Notes under the pieces: model-generated | Database searches by the model: none | What the model was told of the DNA's origin: nothing | The model's input: only the letters and a program-made list of their open reading frames with translations | Translations under genes and position numbers: made by a program | NCBI GenBank assembly: GCA_026982705.1 | Contig: JALSGP010000013.1 | Span: 1-64,000, forward strand | Reading direction: 5' to 3' | Length of the DNA stretch: 64,000 nt | Source of the DNA: Alphaproteobacteria bacterium | Lineage (GTDB): Bacteria > Pseudomonadota > Alphaproteobacteria > Geminicoccales > Geminicoccaceae | Shown: in pieces, positions 1-13,368 of the stretch | How positions within the stretch are numbered: the first letter of the stretch is position 1 | Layout: the number at the start of each line of letters is the position of its first letter

Positions 1-202
1 ATCACACGCGCCGATGCGGGATGAGGATCGGGGGCGAGGTGTGTCCCGAGGACGGCGAATGCGGAAAACGACCCCAGAAGCGGCAGCCAAACCCGGCCAA
101 CCATCCGCGAACGCCCCGCGAAACCCTCCCCCGCGACCCCATGCCCCCTCCCGAGCGCCCCAACGGAAGGACGGGGTAGTCGCGGATACATGGCCCACTT
201 CA
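1..202. other. Gene-free left edge
   Basis: This stretch lies downstream of the DUF262 gene, which ends at 203. It is GC-rich like the main chromosome, unlike the adjacent gene. An open frame on the plus strand crosses it but runs on antisense to the DUF262 gene and looks like a shadow. I see no RNA gene or clear terminator here. Confidence 0.4.
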
Positions 203-2026
203 TTATTCGTCTCCCCCCTCCTTCCGCTCGGGGATCTCCCAAACCCTGCGCGCCAGCTTTGCCATCATCTCTTGGCGTCTCTCGATCGCGGACGAATCCC
301 ACTTGTCGAATTGGATGAGATCCTGGACCGCACGATTGAGTTGGGTGTCGATCCCGACCTGGGGCCTTTCGGCAAGCGATTTTGTGAGCAAGAAGGACGA
401 TTGCCTATAACCGGGAATCTTCTCCGCAAAGGATCCGTTCGACACAGACCTGTTGATCGTTTTCTCCAACAGAGTGAGATTGCCCAGCCGGAGAACATAG
501 TCATCGTATTCGTCAGGTTTGTCGAAAGCCGCGCGGACGTCCGGCCGCGGGTTGGCAGGCAAGATGTGCTCGATCTCGACCTCCCTGGTGACGTAGAGGC
601 CGAGGTGGCCGTGGGCAGGGTTGCCCCACGCCTTTTCCTCGATGTACTGGGTGAGCTTGGCGAGGATGTACCGCATGCGGTATTGCTGAATTCGGTTCTG
701 TCTCAGTTCGCGAAAGGCGAAGTCAAAGCCGTCGGCGCGGCTTCTCATATCCGGAACAAAGTATTTAGCGATGAAGGCATCGAGTTCTTCGGAAGTTTTG
801 ACCTTCCGTAGATCGGCGGACCAGCGCGCAAAGTTTCTCTCAAAAATCTTCGTGGGTTCTCGTGTGATTATATAGCAGAAAACGAGGTTTTCTATGTACC
901 GGCAAAGCCGGCTGAACAGTTCCGGCGGAAGCTTCCTTCCTGCCAACAACAGGATATATTGCTGACGCAAGGCGCCGCCCAACAAAGCGAGATTCCTCAG
1001 GTAACGGTTTTCGTTACCTTGAGCATCCTTGCATATCAGAAAATTTCTATAGGACCGAGCACATTCGACAAGATCTTCCACGAAGCCAAGGGGATCAGAA
1101 TCGATACCGGCCTCGACGCTATGCTTGACGAACCAATCATAGATTTCGTCCTCGCGGATGCCCCGGCGGTGGTCGATCTGGTGATGGGCCATGATATAGT
1201 AGCGTAAGAACCGCAAGGGTTTTTCGCCGCAGGAATCGAGAGTGTCCACCAGTTTCTTCCATTGATCCTTGAGCCGTGGATAATTATCCTTTAGGGTCTT
1301 CATGAAGAGAAAGTTCTTAAGAAGATCCATCGCGTTCAGTCCTACGCCCCGGTCGTTGATAGTCTCAAAGACCTTCAGGGCTTTCTCGATGGTGGGTGTG
1401 ACAATCCGGATGAGTTTGACGCGAGTCGTGAGCACGCCGTGGAACTGGCGCAGTCGCTGGGGATCTTCACCCAGATTTGTCACAAGGAATTCATAAATAT
1501 CTCGGTAGGCCGATAGGATATTCCTGACCGATGCCGTCGTTTCCGGTATCTCGTTAAGTTGAACACCACCGGATGCAATTTTCTCCAATACTCCCTCGCT
1601 GTCTTCATATTGAAGGGAGACGCGAAAACGCCGAACTGTCTTGTATGTTCGAGGATCCGTTGTGTAGTTTGCGATCTCCTGAGCAATCAACTGCTTTGTT
1701 TCCTCTTCAACAGAGTCCTTTATCAAATCACGAATGACACAAAGTATAAGGTAAAGAGTGGTCATACGCTGTTGTCCGTCTATAAGTTGAAACCTCCCGT
1801 CTTTATCTTTGCAAACGACAATGCTCCCAAGAAAATACTCAGTATCAGGTCGGATACGTCCTTCTTCGTTATAGAACTCGTCGTAGAGGTCTTGAAGTAG
1901 CTTCTCGACTTGCTCCCGCCGCCAGACATATTCACGCTGGAAGTCGGGGACGGAGTAAAAGTCCTTGAAGAGCGCCCCGACAGTGAGATCCTGAGATTCG
2001 ATCTTTGGGGTGGGGAGTTCCGTCAT
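203..2026 (-). CDS. DUF262/DUF1524 (GmrSD-like) putative nuclease
   Basis: This 607-residue protein has the two-domain layout of the GmrSD family of modification-dependent restriction proteins. The N-terminal DUF262 part shows the ParB-like motif LIDGQQRMTTLYL near residue 80 and FETINDRGVGLNAMDLLK near 220. The C-terminal DUF1524 part carries an HNH-like EIEHILPAN followed by LGNLTLLEKTIN, the usual catalytic and structural signature. The start ATG overlaps the stop of the upstream degraded hsdM gene as ATGA, so the two were once translationally coupled. The gene is far richer in A and T than the rest of the window, which suggests horizontal transfer. DUF262 proteins occur both as stand-alone type IV enzymes and as accessories of type I systems; the coupling favours the second origin. 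The reading frame is intact, although its partner is not. Substrate is unknown. Confidence 0.85.
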   Translation of the reverse strand: MTELPTPKIESQDLTVGALFKDFYSVPDFQREYVWRREQVEKLLQDLYDEFYNEEGRIRPDTEYFLGSIVVCKDKDGRFQLIDGQQRMTTLYLILCVIRDLIKDSVEEETKQLIAQEIANYTTDPRTYKTVRRFRVSLQYEDSEGVLEKIASGGVQLNEIPETTASVRNILSAYRDIYEFLVTNLGEDPQRLRQFHGVLTTRVKLIRIVTPTIEKALKVFETINDRGVGLNAMDLLKNFLFMKTLKDNYPRLKDQWKKLVDTLDSCGEKPLRFLRYYIMAHHQIDHRRGIREDEIYDWFVKHSVEAGIDSDPLGFVEDLVECARSYRNFLICKDAQGNENRYLRNLALLGGALRQQYILLLAGRKLPPELFSRLCRYIENLVFCYIITREPTKIFERNFARWSADLRKVKTSEELDAFIAKYFVPDMRSRADGFDFAFRELRQNRIQQYRMRYILAKLTQYIEEKAWGNPAHGHLGLYVTREVEIEHILPANPRPDVRAAFDKPDEYDDYVLRLGNLTLLEKTINRSVSNGSFAEKIPGYRQSSFLLTKSLAERPQVGIDTQLNRAVQDLIQFDKWDSSAIERRQEMMAKLARRVWEIPERKEGGDE

Positions 2027-2935
2027 GAGCTGGCCTCCACTTCCTCGAGCAATCTCTCGAGTCCGTGAGCGTTCTCGTGCTCGATGGCCCCCCTCTCACG
2101 GATCAACTCCACCGGATCGGCGCCCGGACCCTTTCCGCGATCTGCGGTTCGTGCCGACCGGCCGCGAGATCGGAGCCGTTCTCCGCGACGGTTTCGATCG
2201 CCGCCCACCGGCAACGTGGCGCTACGGAGCCGGGATCGAGCAAAGCGCCGGCACCATATCGGTCGGGTTCTTGCAACCCGCGGCCATCTATTCACCCCAC
2301 TTGGCCAAAAGATCGGAGATCTCGTTTCGCTCTGGCGTCTCGGGCCGGCCGCCGCTCCTGAATCCTTTCCCGAGCAAAACCGTCGGTGCGGATCTCCTAG
2401 AAACAGACCTTTTCCTCTCCTTGGATTTTTCATCTTTTTGATGCCTGCTGTGAGACGTCGAAAAACGAATGATCCAGTTTCGATCCGGGCCTAGAGTCTG
2501 AGCACGCCGGCGGGCAGCGATGCCACGGCCAAGAGGTCGTGGTCCTTCACGAGCTTGCGGCGCAGTGCGAGGTGGCCTCTTGTGGCCCGAACAGAAGCCC
2601 TTCGGGTAGAACCACCACGGCACACCGCCCGCCAGGGGGAGGGCCTCCATCGTCACACCCAGGAATAGCAGTTCACCCTTCTTGGAATTCGTCGGAAAAT
2701 CCATACGCATGCACTTCCTGGACAAGATGCCCGCGAATGGTGGATTGGACAGGGCCACCTCCTCGCAGTGGCTGAGATCGTCCTCGGTGAGGACGCCCCT
2801 CTCGGAGAGGGTGTTGGCTCGCTTGACAGTCCCTCGCGCATGCCGTGGAGCGCCAGGTTCATCACAGCGATGCGCATCATCCCATCCCACGACCGACGCG
2901 TCCCGGAATCCCTTCGCATTCAACACGAACCCCGC
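2023..2935 (-). pseudogene. hsdM: Degraded type I DNA methyltransferase (hsdM) remnant
   Basis: Pieces of an HsdM-like N6-adenine methyltransferase can be read in changing minus-strand frames. First comes RIAVMNLALHG (about 2880-2845), then in another frame NTLSERG and the catalytic motif SNPPF followed by TNSKKGELLFLG (about 2815-2650). In a third frame GHLALRRKLVKDHDLLAVAS and LPAGV run into a stop at 2492. Further on come PETPERNEISDLLAKWGE (ending near 2290), a piece with NGSDLAAGRHEPQIAERV, and finally the C-terminus ELIRERGAIEHENAHGLERL, which ends at 2023. Each piece matches a successive part of the HsdM C-terminal half, so several frameshifts and at least one stop have destroyed the gene. 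The N-terminal half is missing. The order and the ATGA junction to the next gene are preserved. The assignment rests on motif recognition, not a search. Confidence 0.75.
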
Positions 2936-2944
2936 GAAGGGCAC

Positions 2945-3276
2945 GATGCCGAAGACAAGGCGATAGGATAAAGACTTTTATGCTGCAAAATAGGATTGAT
3001 ATTTTAACAAAACGAAGCCAAGAAAATCAATCGAGATTTCCATATTCCACAAGTCACAAATGAGAGCGTATGGCTCCATTGACCTTTCTGACGAGCATGT
3101 TCCATTTTCTCTGGAACATGCCAACCGTCGATGCGTTCACCGCGCAGCCCCTCGACCCCGCCCGTCCGGACCGCCCGGCACCGACCCGGCTCGACGGAGG
3201 AGCCGGTGCGCTGTCGTCGGAGGACCGCGGATGCGTCATCGACGGACCCGCCGGCGAGAGACCGTGGACCGCCGGA
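2945..3276. other. Gene-free junction between the island and the chromosome
   Basis: About 110 bases (2960-3065) are strikingly A+T-rich, unlike anything else in the window. They are followed at once by normal GC-rich sequence. No convincing coding frame crosses the stretch. It contains the perfect inverted repeat listed separately at 3095-3121. The abrupt change in composition suggests the boundary of an acquired segment; no att-like direct repeat was found by eye. Confidence 0.5.
3095..3121. repeat. Perfect 10-bp inverted repeat
   Basis: GCATGTTCCA (3095-3104) is followed by a 7-base spacer and its exact complement TGGAACATGC (3112-3121). It sits just inside the composition boundary, downstream of gcvP and upstream of the hsdM remnant. 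It could be a hairpin or a protein-binding palindrome. There is no U-tract on either side to support a terminator. Confidence 0.55.
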
Positions 3277-6132
<2,856 letters not shown>

Positions 6133-6142
6133 GGCCGCCTCC

Positions 6143-6517
6143 TCAGTCGAGGCTCTCGACGTAGGCCCGATAGGCCTCCGCGTCCATGAGCCCGTCCAGC
6201 TCGCCCGCGTCCGCGAGCTCGAGGCGGAAGAACCAGCCCTCGCCCTCGGGATCGCGGTTGACCAGCTCCGGCTCCCCGACGAGGCGGTCGTTGGCCTCGA
6301 TCACCCGCCCCGAGACCGGCGCGTAGACCTCGCTCGCCGCCTTGACGCTCTCCACCACGGCGGCCTGTTCCCCCTTGCGCACCTCCCGGTCGGGCTCCGG
6401 CAGCTCGACGAACACCACGTCGCCGAGCTGCTGCTGGGCGTAGTCGGAAATGCCGACGGTGCCGATGTTGCCCTCCACGCGGATCCACTCGTGGTCGCGG
6501 GTGTAGCGCAGGATCAT
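6143..6517 (-). CDS. gcvH: Glycine cleavage system H protein
   Basis: This 124-residue lipoyl carrier shuttles the aminomethyl group between GcvP, GcvT and dihydrolipoamide dehydrogenase. The lipoylated lysine is in [16 protein letters not shown] near residue 60, and the fold-typical start RYTRDHEWI is present. The ATG at 6517 overlaps the gcvT stop as ATGA, so translation is coupled. Length is normal for the family. Confidence 0.97.
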   Translation of the reverse strand: MILRYTRDHEWIRVEGNIGTVGISDYAQQQLGDVVFVELPEPDREVRKGEQAAVVESVKAASEVYAPVSGRVIEANDRLVGEPELVNRDPEGEGWFFRLELADAGELDGLMDAEAYRAYVESLD

Positions 6518-7626
6518 GGCCGTGCTCCTCGACGACGGTAGCGGTGGGGTACGAAGGGGAGCGGCACCACGCGCACGGCCAGCGGCCGCCCGCGCAGCTC
6601 GCTCTCCAGCAGGGTGTCGGGTGCGGCGAGATCGGCCCGCACATGGCCGAGGGCGACGGGACCGCCGACGGTGGGGCCGAAGGCGCCGCTGGTGACGCGG
6701 CCCACCGGCGTCCCCCGGTGACGGAGCGGTGCGCCTTCCCGCAGCGGCGCCCGGCCCTCCGGCCGCAGGCCCACGAGCCGCCGCGGCGGCCCCTCCCGCA
6801 GCTGGCGCAGGATCACCTCGGCGCCGAGGAAGTCCCCCGCCTCGCGCCGACGGCGACCGATGGACCAGGCGAGTCCCGCCTCCACCGGCGTGGTGTCCTC
6901 GTCCAGCTCGTGGCCGTAGAGACAGAGCCCCGCCTCGAGGCGCAGGGTGTCGCGGGCGCCGAGGCCGGCCGGCCGCACCCGCGGGTCGGCCAGCAGCCGC
7001 CGGGCCAGGGTCTCCGCCGCCTCCGCCGGCACCGACAGCTCGAAACCGTCCTCGCCGGTGTAGCCGCTGCGGGAGACGCGCAGCGCCACGCCCTCCCACG
7101 TGAACCAGGCGGCGTCCATGAAGAACAGCGCCTCCACGCCCGGCAGCAGCTCCCTCAGCACCGCCTCCGCCTCCGGCCCCTGCAGGGCCAGCAGCGCGCG
7201 TTCGGCAAAGAGGGTCTTGAGCGTCACCTCCGCCGGGAGATGGGCGCGCAGATGGGCGAGATCGGCGGTCTTGCGGGCGGCGTTGACCACGAGGAAGAAG
7301 GTGTCCGCCCCGTCGCGGCCGACGATGAGATCGTCCACCACCCCGCCGTGCGCGTTGGTGAGGACCGTATAGCGGCCGCGGCCTACTGCGAGCCCCTCCA
7401 GATCGGCGGGCACGAGGCGCTCCAGCGCGCGCGCCGCGGCGGCGCCGCGGAGACGGAGCTGGCCCATGTGGGAGACGTCGAAGAGGGCGGCGTGGGCACG
7501 GCACCAGCGGTGTTCGGCGACGATGCCCTCGTACTGCAGCGGCATGGCGTAGCCGGCGAAGGGCACCGTCCGGGCGCCCAGTTCCCGGTGGAGGGCGTGG
7601 AGCGGAGTGGTGGCGAGGTCGCTCAT
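6514..7626 (-). CDS. gcvT: Glycine cleavage system T protein (aminomethyltransferase)
   Basis: This 370-residue enzyme releases ammonia from the aminomethylated H-protein and transfers the one-carbon unit to tetrahydrofolate. Recognisable segments are [43 protein letters not shown] and [20 protein letters not shown], all in the order expected of GcvT. It is the first gene of the operon and lies about 45 bases downstream of the tandem glycine riboswitch. The ATG at 7626 was chosen because the conserved N-terminus ([10 protein letters not shown]) begins directly after it. Confidence 0.96.
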   Translation of the reverse strand: MSDLATTPLHALHRELGARTVPFAGYAMPLQYEGIVAEHRWCRAHAALFDVSHMGQLRLRGAAAARALERLVPADLEGLAVGRGRYTVLTNAHGGVVDDLIVGRDGADTFFLVVNAARKTADLAHLRAHLPAEVTLKTLFAERALLALQGPEAEAVLRELLPGVEALFFMDAAWFTWEGVALRVSRSGYTGEDGFELSVPAEAAETLARRLLADPRVRPAGLGARDTLRLEAGLCLYGHELDEDTTPVEAGLAWSIGRRRREAGDFLGAEVILRQLREGPPRRLVGLRPEGRAPLREGAPLRHRGTPVGRVTSGAFGPTVGGPVALGHVRADLAAPDTLLESELRGRPLAVRVVPLPFVPHRYRRRGARP

Positions 7627-7671
7627 GGCTCGGGCTCCGGCGCGGGCACGCGATTCCCCTCTCGGAAATCG

Positions 7672-7868
7672 CGCCCCCTCTGTCCCGAGCACCTGAGAGA
7701 TTCCGGAGGCCCGGCCTCCGTCCCCTTCGGTGGGATGCGGCGCACCGCATCCGCTCTCCAGAGGGCCCAACCCGGCGCGGTCCTTTTGCCTGAGAGTTTC
7801 CGGGGCGGTTGCTCCTTCGGCGCCGGCCGCGACCCCGAGGGGGTCCGCCGGTCTCTCCCGCGCGGGTT
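7672..7868 (-). ncRNA. Tandem glycine riboswitch upstream of gcvT
   Basis: On the minus strand this leader contains two consecutive glycine aptamers. The first starts with GGGAGAGACC (about 7860), has CGCCGAAGGAGCAA, and ends with GGAAACTCTCAGGCAAAAGG and a short CTCTGGAGAGC linker stem. The second repeats the pattern with CACCGAAGGGG, GGAATCTCTCAGGT and GGGACAGAGGGGG. The paired CTCTCAGG signatures and the short linker are hallmarks of the gcvT-type tandem riboswitch. It should turn on the gcv operon when glycine is abundant. The edges are estimates. The sequence upstream of it is shared with the divergent acetoacetyl-CoA synthetase gene. Confidence 0.93.
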
Positions 7869-8008
7869 CCCGGACCACCCCGAGGCTAGCGCCCCGCCCG
7901 TCCCCGTCAAGTCCCACGTCGCCCGGCATTTGCGCCGGCGGACCGGCGCACTATGCTCGGAGCCGGACCGGCACGCGGCGGCGGACCTTCGGGGAACGGG
8001 AGGTGGCG

Positions 8009-9952
<1,944 letters not shown>

Positions 9953-10044
9953 TCCCGCACCGCGACCCGCCCGCCTCCCGCCTCGCCGTCCATGCCCTGC
10001 GCCGTGCCCGGGGCCCCTTCCTCGCGGGCCTGCCGGCGCTGGCG

Positions 10045-11376
10045 GTGGCCGCGGCGATGGGCGGGGCCGGCGGTCTCGCGACGGGCGTGGCGGTGCTGGC
10101 GGCGGCCGCGGCGGTGGCCGGCTGGCGGCGGGCGCGCCGGGAGGCGGAGCTGGCCCACTGGCTGGAGGAGCTGGCCCGCGGCCGCCGCGGCCCGCGTCCC
10201 GAGGGGTTCGACGAATGGACCGACCGGCGGGTGGCGGCACCGGTGCTGCAGCTGGTGCGGGCCCGGACCCGCGAGCGGCGCCGTCGGCGCGACCTGCAGG
10301 CGGCCCTCGCCGACATGGTGGAGGCCTTTCCGGATCCGGTGCTGTTCGTCGATCCCGAGTTCCGGGTGGTGTTCGCCAACGCCACTGCCCGCCGCCACTT
10401 CGACCTGCCGGACGACGGCCGGCCGCTGCCGCTGTTCCTGCTCCTGCGGGATCCCGCCCTGTCGGCGGCCATGGAGGCGGTGCTGCGGGAACGCCGGGCG
10501 CAGACGGTGGACGTGGCGCCGCCGGGCGATCCCGTGCGCCGCTACCACGCCCGCATCGCACCCCTGGTGCTGCCGGATGCCGGCGCCCATGGCGTGGTGG
10601 TGGTCCTGCGCGAGATCAGCGAGCAGATGGCCATCGAGCGCATGCGCGCCGATTTCGTGGCCAACGCCAGTCACGAACTGCGCACGCCCCTCGCCGCCCT
10701 GCGGGCCGCCGTCGAGACCCTGCGCGGTCCCGCCCGCGACGATCCCGCCGCCCGGGAAGAATTCCTGGCCCTCATGGAGCGCGAGCTGGCGCGCACCGTA
10801 CGCCTCGTGGACGACCTCCTCTCCCTCTCCCGCATCGAGGCCACCGTGGCCCAGCCGCCGGTCGAGCGGATCGACCCGGGCCGGCTGGTGGAGCGGGTGG
10901 TGGCGGAGTTCCGCCCCCTGGCCGAGCGGGCCGGCATCGCCCTCGAGGTGCGGTGCCCGGAGGGAGTCCCGGAGATCACGGGCGATCCCGAACAGCTCCA
11001 CCAGCTCCTCGCCAATCTGGTGGACAATGCGCTCAAGTACGGCGGCGAGGGTGGTCGCGTGGAGATCGGTCTCGCGGTGCACGAGGCGGCCCCGCCCGAG
11101 GCCGGCCCCCTGGCCGGTGCACCGGCGCTGGCGCTGTGGGTGCGCGACTTCGGCCCCGGCATTCCGCCGGAACACGTGCCCCGTCTCACCGAGCGCTTCT
11201 ACCGGGTGGACGAGGCGCGTTCGCGCGAGGCCGGCGGGACCGGCCTCGGCCTCTCCATCGTCAAGCACGTGCTGCGCCGCCACCAGGGGCACCTCGCCAT
11301 CGACAGCGCTCCCGGCCGCGGCAGCCGCTTTTGCGCCTGGCTGCCGCTGCGGCGCCCGCGGGACGCCGGCCGCTGA
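10045..11376 (+). CDS. Membrane sensor histidine kinase (PhoR-like)
   Basis: This is a two-component sensor kinase. A hydrophobic N-terminus (one or two membrane helices) is followed by a PAS-like segment (VEAFPDPVLFVDPEFRVVFAN) and a HisKA dimerisation helix with the phosphorylated histidine in NASHELRTPLAALR. The ATPase domain has NLVDNALKYG, DFGPGIPPEH and GGTGLGLSIVKHVL. The layout matches PhoR. The start is doubtful: conserved-looking sequence begins upstream of this GTG, but the only earlier in-frame candidates are rare codons, such as CTG at 9949 that overlaps the aacS stop and follows GGAG. A response-regulator gene lies 100 bases downstream. No phosphate-transport genes are nearby, so the stimulus is unknown. 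Confidence 0.88.
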   Translation: MAAAMGGAGGLATGVAVLAAAAAVAGWRRARREAELAHWLEELARGRRGPRPEGFDEWTDRRVAAPVLQLVRARTRERRRRRDLQAALADMVEAFPDPVLFVDPEFRVVFANATARRHFDLPDDGRPLPLFLLLRDPALSAAMEAVLRERRAQTVDVAPPGDPVRRYHARIAPLVLPDAGAHGVVVVLREISEQMAIERMRADFVANASHELRTPLAALRAAVETLRGPARDDPAAREEFLALMERELARTVRLVDDLLSLSRIEATVAQPPVERIDPGRLVERVVAEFRPLAERAGIALEVRCPEGVPEITGDPEQLHQLLANLVDNALKYGGEGGRVEIGLAVHEAAPPEAGPLAGAPALALWVRDFGPGIPPEHVPRLTERFYRVDEARSREAGGTGLGLSIVKHVLRRHQGHLAIDSAPGRGSRFCAWLPLRRPRDAGR

Positions 11377-11479
11377 CGGGGCATTGCAGCGCTCTCGCGG
11401 GGGCGTGAGCGCCCGTGGCCTTCGGATCGGCCCGCCGCCCTGCTAGTCTCGATCCGGGAAGGTGGCGAGGAGAGCGACC

Positions 11480-12163
11480 GTGCCCGTGCGACGCATCCTC
11501 CTGGTGGACGACGAGGAGGACTTCCGCCGCGAGCTCGCCGCCCAGCTCCGTCTCCACGAGGAGTGGGAGGTGGTGGAGGCGGCCACCGGCGGCGAGGCGC
11601 TGGATCTCGTCCGCGAACACCTGTTCGACGCCATCGTCCTCGACGTGGGCCTGCCCGACCAGGACGGCCGCGACGTCTGCCGGCTCATGCGCCGGCAGGG
11701 GGTGAAGGCGCCCATCGTCATGCTCACCGCCCACGCCGAGGACTCCGACACCATCCTGGGACTGGATGCCGGCGCCAACGACTATGTGGCGAAGCCCGTG
11801 CGCCTCGGCGTGCTGCTGGCCCGGCTCAGGGCCCAGCTCCGCCAGTTCGAGCAGTCGGACGACGCCGTCTTCGAGATCGGTCCCTATCGCTTCCGGCCGG
11901 CGGCGAAGATGCTGGAACGACCGGATGGCCGCCGCATTCATCTCACCGAGAAGGAGACGGCCATCCTCAAGTATCTCTACCGCATGGGCGGGCGGCCGGT
12001 GCCGCGGGACGTGCTGCTGCGCGAGGTGTGGGGCTACAATCCCGCCGTCACCACCCACACCCTCGAGACCCACATCTACCGCCTGCGCCAGAAGATCGAG
12101 CCGGTGCCGGGCCGCACCACGCTGGTGCTGACGGAACCGGAGGGCTACCGCCTCGCCCGCTGA
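11480..12163 (+). CDS. OmpR/PhoB-family response regulator
   Basis: This 227-residue DNA-binding response regulator is the likely partner of the preceding kinase. The receiver domain has the acidic pair in LVDDEED, the phosphorylated aspartate in IVLDVGLPDQDG, the switch threonine in VMLTAHA and the lysine in VAKPV. The C-terminal winged helix contains LTEKETAILKYLYR and VTTHTLETHIYRLRQKI, typical of OmpR/PhoB effector domains. The GTG at 11480 was preferred because GAGGAG precedes it; a GTG at 11462 is also possible. Target genes cannot be told from the sequence. Confidence 0.92.
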   Translation: MPVRRILLVDDEEDFRRELAAQLRLHEEWEVVEAATGGEALDLVREHLFDAIVLDVGLPDQDGRDVCRLMRRQGVKAPIVMLTAHAEDSDTILGLDAGANDYVAKPVRLGVLLARLRAQLRQFEQSDDAVFEIGPYRFRPAAKMLERPDGRRIHLTEKETAILKYLYRMGGRPVPRDVLLREVWGYNPAVTTHTLETHIYRLRQKIEPVPGRTTLVLTEPEGYRLAR

Positions 12164-12227
12164 GGCCCGCCCTTGACTCCACCGGCCGGGCGCTCGACCT
12201 CAGGCCGAGCCCCCAGCCGAGGTGACC

Positions 12228-13214
12228 ATGGACCGGGACGACGACCGGGTTCCGCCCCAGCTCCGCCCGCAGCCGCACCATTTCCGGTTCCCGCTGGAGG
12301 CGGCGCTGCGGTCAGTGGTGGCGCTGGAGGCCGAGGTGCCGCCCTCCGCCTTCACCGCCGAGGTGCTGGGCACCGAGCGCGCCGGCAGCGGTGTGGTCAT
12401 CCATGAGAACGGACTCGTCCTCACCATCGGCTATCTCGTGTGCGAGGCCGCGGACATCCGCATCGAGACCGCCGACGGCCGGGTGACGCCGGGGGTGCTG
12501 CTGGCCTACGACTTCGAGACCGGTTTCGGGCTGGTGCAGGCGACGCGGCCGCTGGGCGTGCCGCCGGCGGAGCTGGGACGGGCCGCCGACGTGCGGGTGG
12601 GCGAACGGCTGCTGGTGGCGGCGGCCGGCGGCCGCGAGCAGGCCGTCGCGTGCCGGCTGGTCCGCCGCCGTCCCTTCGCCGGTTACTGGGAATACATGAT
12701 CGAAGACGCCCTCTTCACCGCGCCCGCCCACCCCTTCTGGGGCGGGACCGGCTGTTTCGACGGCAGCGGTCTGCTGGTGGGCATCGGCTCGCTGTTGGTG
12801 CAGAGCGGCGACGAGCGCCACCTCGAGCGCACCAACATGATCGTCCCGGTGGACCTGCTGCTGCCCATCCTCGACGACCTGCGGGTGCACGGCCGCGCCC
12901 GCCGCCGTCCCCGTCCCTGGCTCGGGCTCTATCTGGAGGAGAGCGAGAGCGGCCTTCTGGTGCTGGGCACCGCCCGCGGCGGTCCCGCCGAACGGGCCGG
13001 GCTCGAGGCGGGTGATCGCATCTACGAGATCGGCGGGCTGCCGGTCGCCGACCTCGCCGACTTCTACGAGATCCTCTGGGGCCTGGGCGAGGCCGGGGTG
13101 GCGGTCCCCCTCGCGGTGCTGAGGGACGACCGCCGCCTCGCCCTCACCCTGGTCTCCGCCGACCGCGACCGCTTCCTCGCCCGCCGTCCGCCGGATCGGG
13201 CGGGAGGCTCCTGA
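12228..13214 (+). CDS. Trypsin-like PDZ protein with a degenerate active site
   Basis: This 328-residue protein has the HtrA/DegP-like S1C layout of a protease barrel plus one C-terminal PDZ domain (about residues 225-310, LGLYLEESESG to GDRIYEIGG). All three catalytic positions appear lost. The site of the usual TNAHVV reads TIGYLV, the aspartate region reads DFETGFGLVQ instead of a TDLAVL-like motif, and the GNSGGP loop is replaced by WGGTGCFDGSG. No signal peptide is evident. It is therefore likely a binding or scaffold protein, not an active protease. The ATG at 12228 follows GAGG; a GTG six bases earlier is possible. It lies between the two-component genes and lptM-lysA. Confidence 0.8.
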   Translation: MDRDDDRVPPQLRPQPHHFRFPLEAALRSVVALEAEVPPSAFTAEVLGTERAGSGVVIHENGLVLTIGYLVCEAADIRIETADGRVTPGVLLAYDFETGFGLVQATRPLGVPPAELGRAADVRVGERLLVAAAGGREQAVACRLVRRRPFAGYWEYMIEDALFTAPAHPFWGGTGCFDGSGLLVGIGSLLVQSGDERHLERTNMIVPVDLLLPILDDLRVHGRARRRPRPWLGLYLEESESGLLVLGTARGGPAERAGLEAGDRIYEIGGLPVADLADFYEILWGLGEAGVAVPLAVLRDDRRLALTLVSADRDRFLARRPPDRAGGS

Positions 13215-13227
13215 CGGGAGGAGAGCC

Positions 13228-13368
13228 ATGTCGCGACGCCGTCTGCTCGCCCGGATCCTCGCCCTCACCCCCCTCGCCGCCCTCGCCGCTTGCGGCCGTC
13301 GCGGTGCACCGCGGCTCCCCGGGGAGGACGAACGTGGCGGCGACGACGGCGGCGGAGGTGGCTATTGA
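13228..13368 (+). CDS. lptM: Small LptM-like lipoprotein
   Basis: This 46-residue protein starts with a positively charged, hydrophobic lipoprotein signal ending in LAALAAC, and the lipobox cysteine is followed by GRRGAPRLPGED. LptM (YifL) proteins are tiny outer-membrane lipoproteins with a CGxxGPLxLP-type start. They assist LptD assembly in E. coli and are commonly encoded just before lysA, as here. A strong GGGAGGAGAG site precedes the ATG. The stop overlaps the TTG start of lysA (TTGA). The glycine/aspartate-rich tail is not conserved in the family, so the name rests on motif and position. Confidence 0.75.
   Translation: MSRRRLLARILALTPLAALAACGRRGAPRLPGEDERGGDDGGGGGY

Noticed and set aside
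2023-2433. A separate 136-codon gene ending at the DUF262 start
   Set aside because: Its last 30 codons are the HsdM C-terminus, but upstream codons only make sense in other frames. It is part of the broken hsdM.
3095-3121. LexA/SOS box at the GCATGTTCCA palindrome
   Set aside because: The alphaproteobacterial LexA site is a direct GTTC-N7-GTTC repeat; this is an inverted repeat, and no SOS gene follows.
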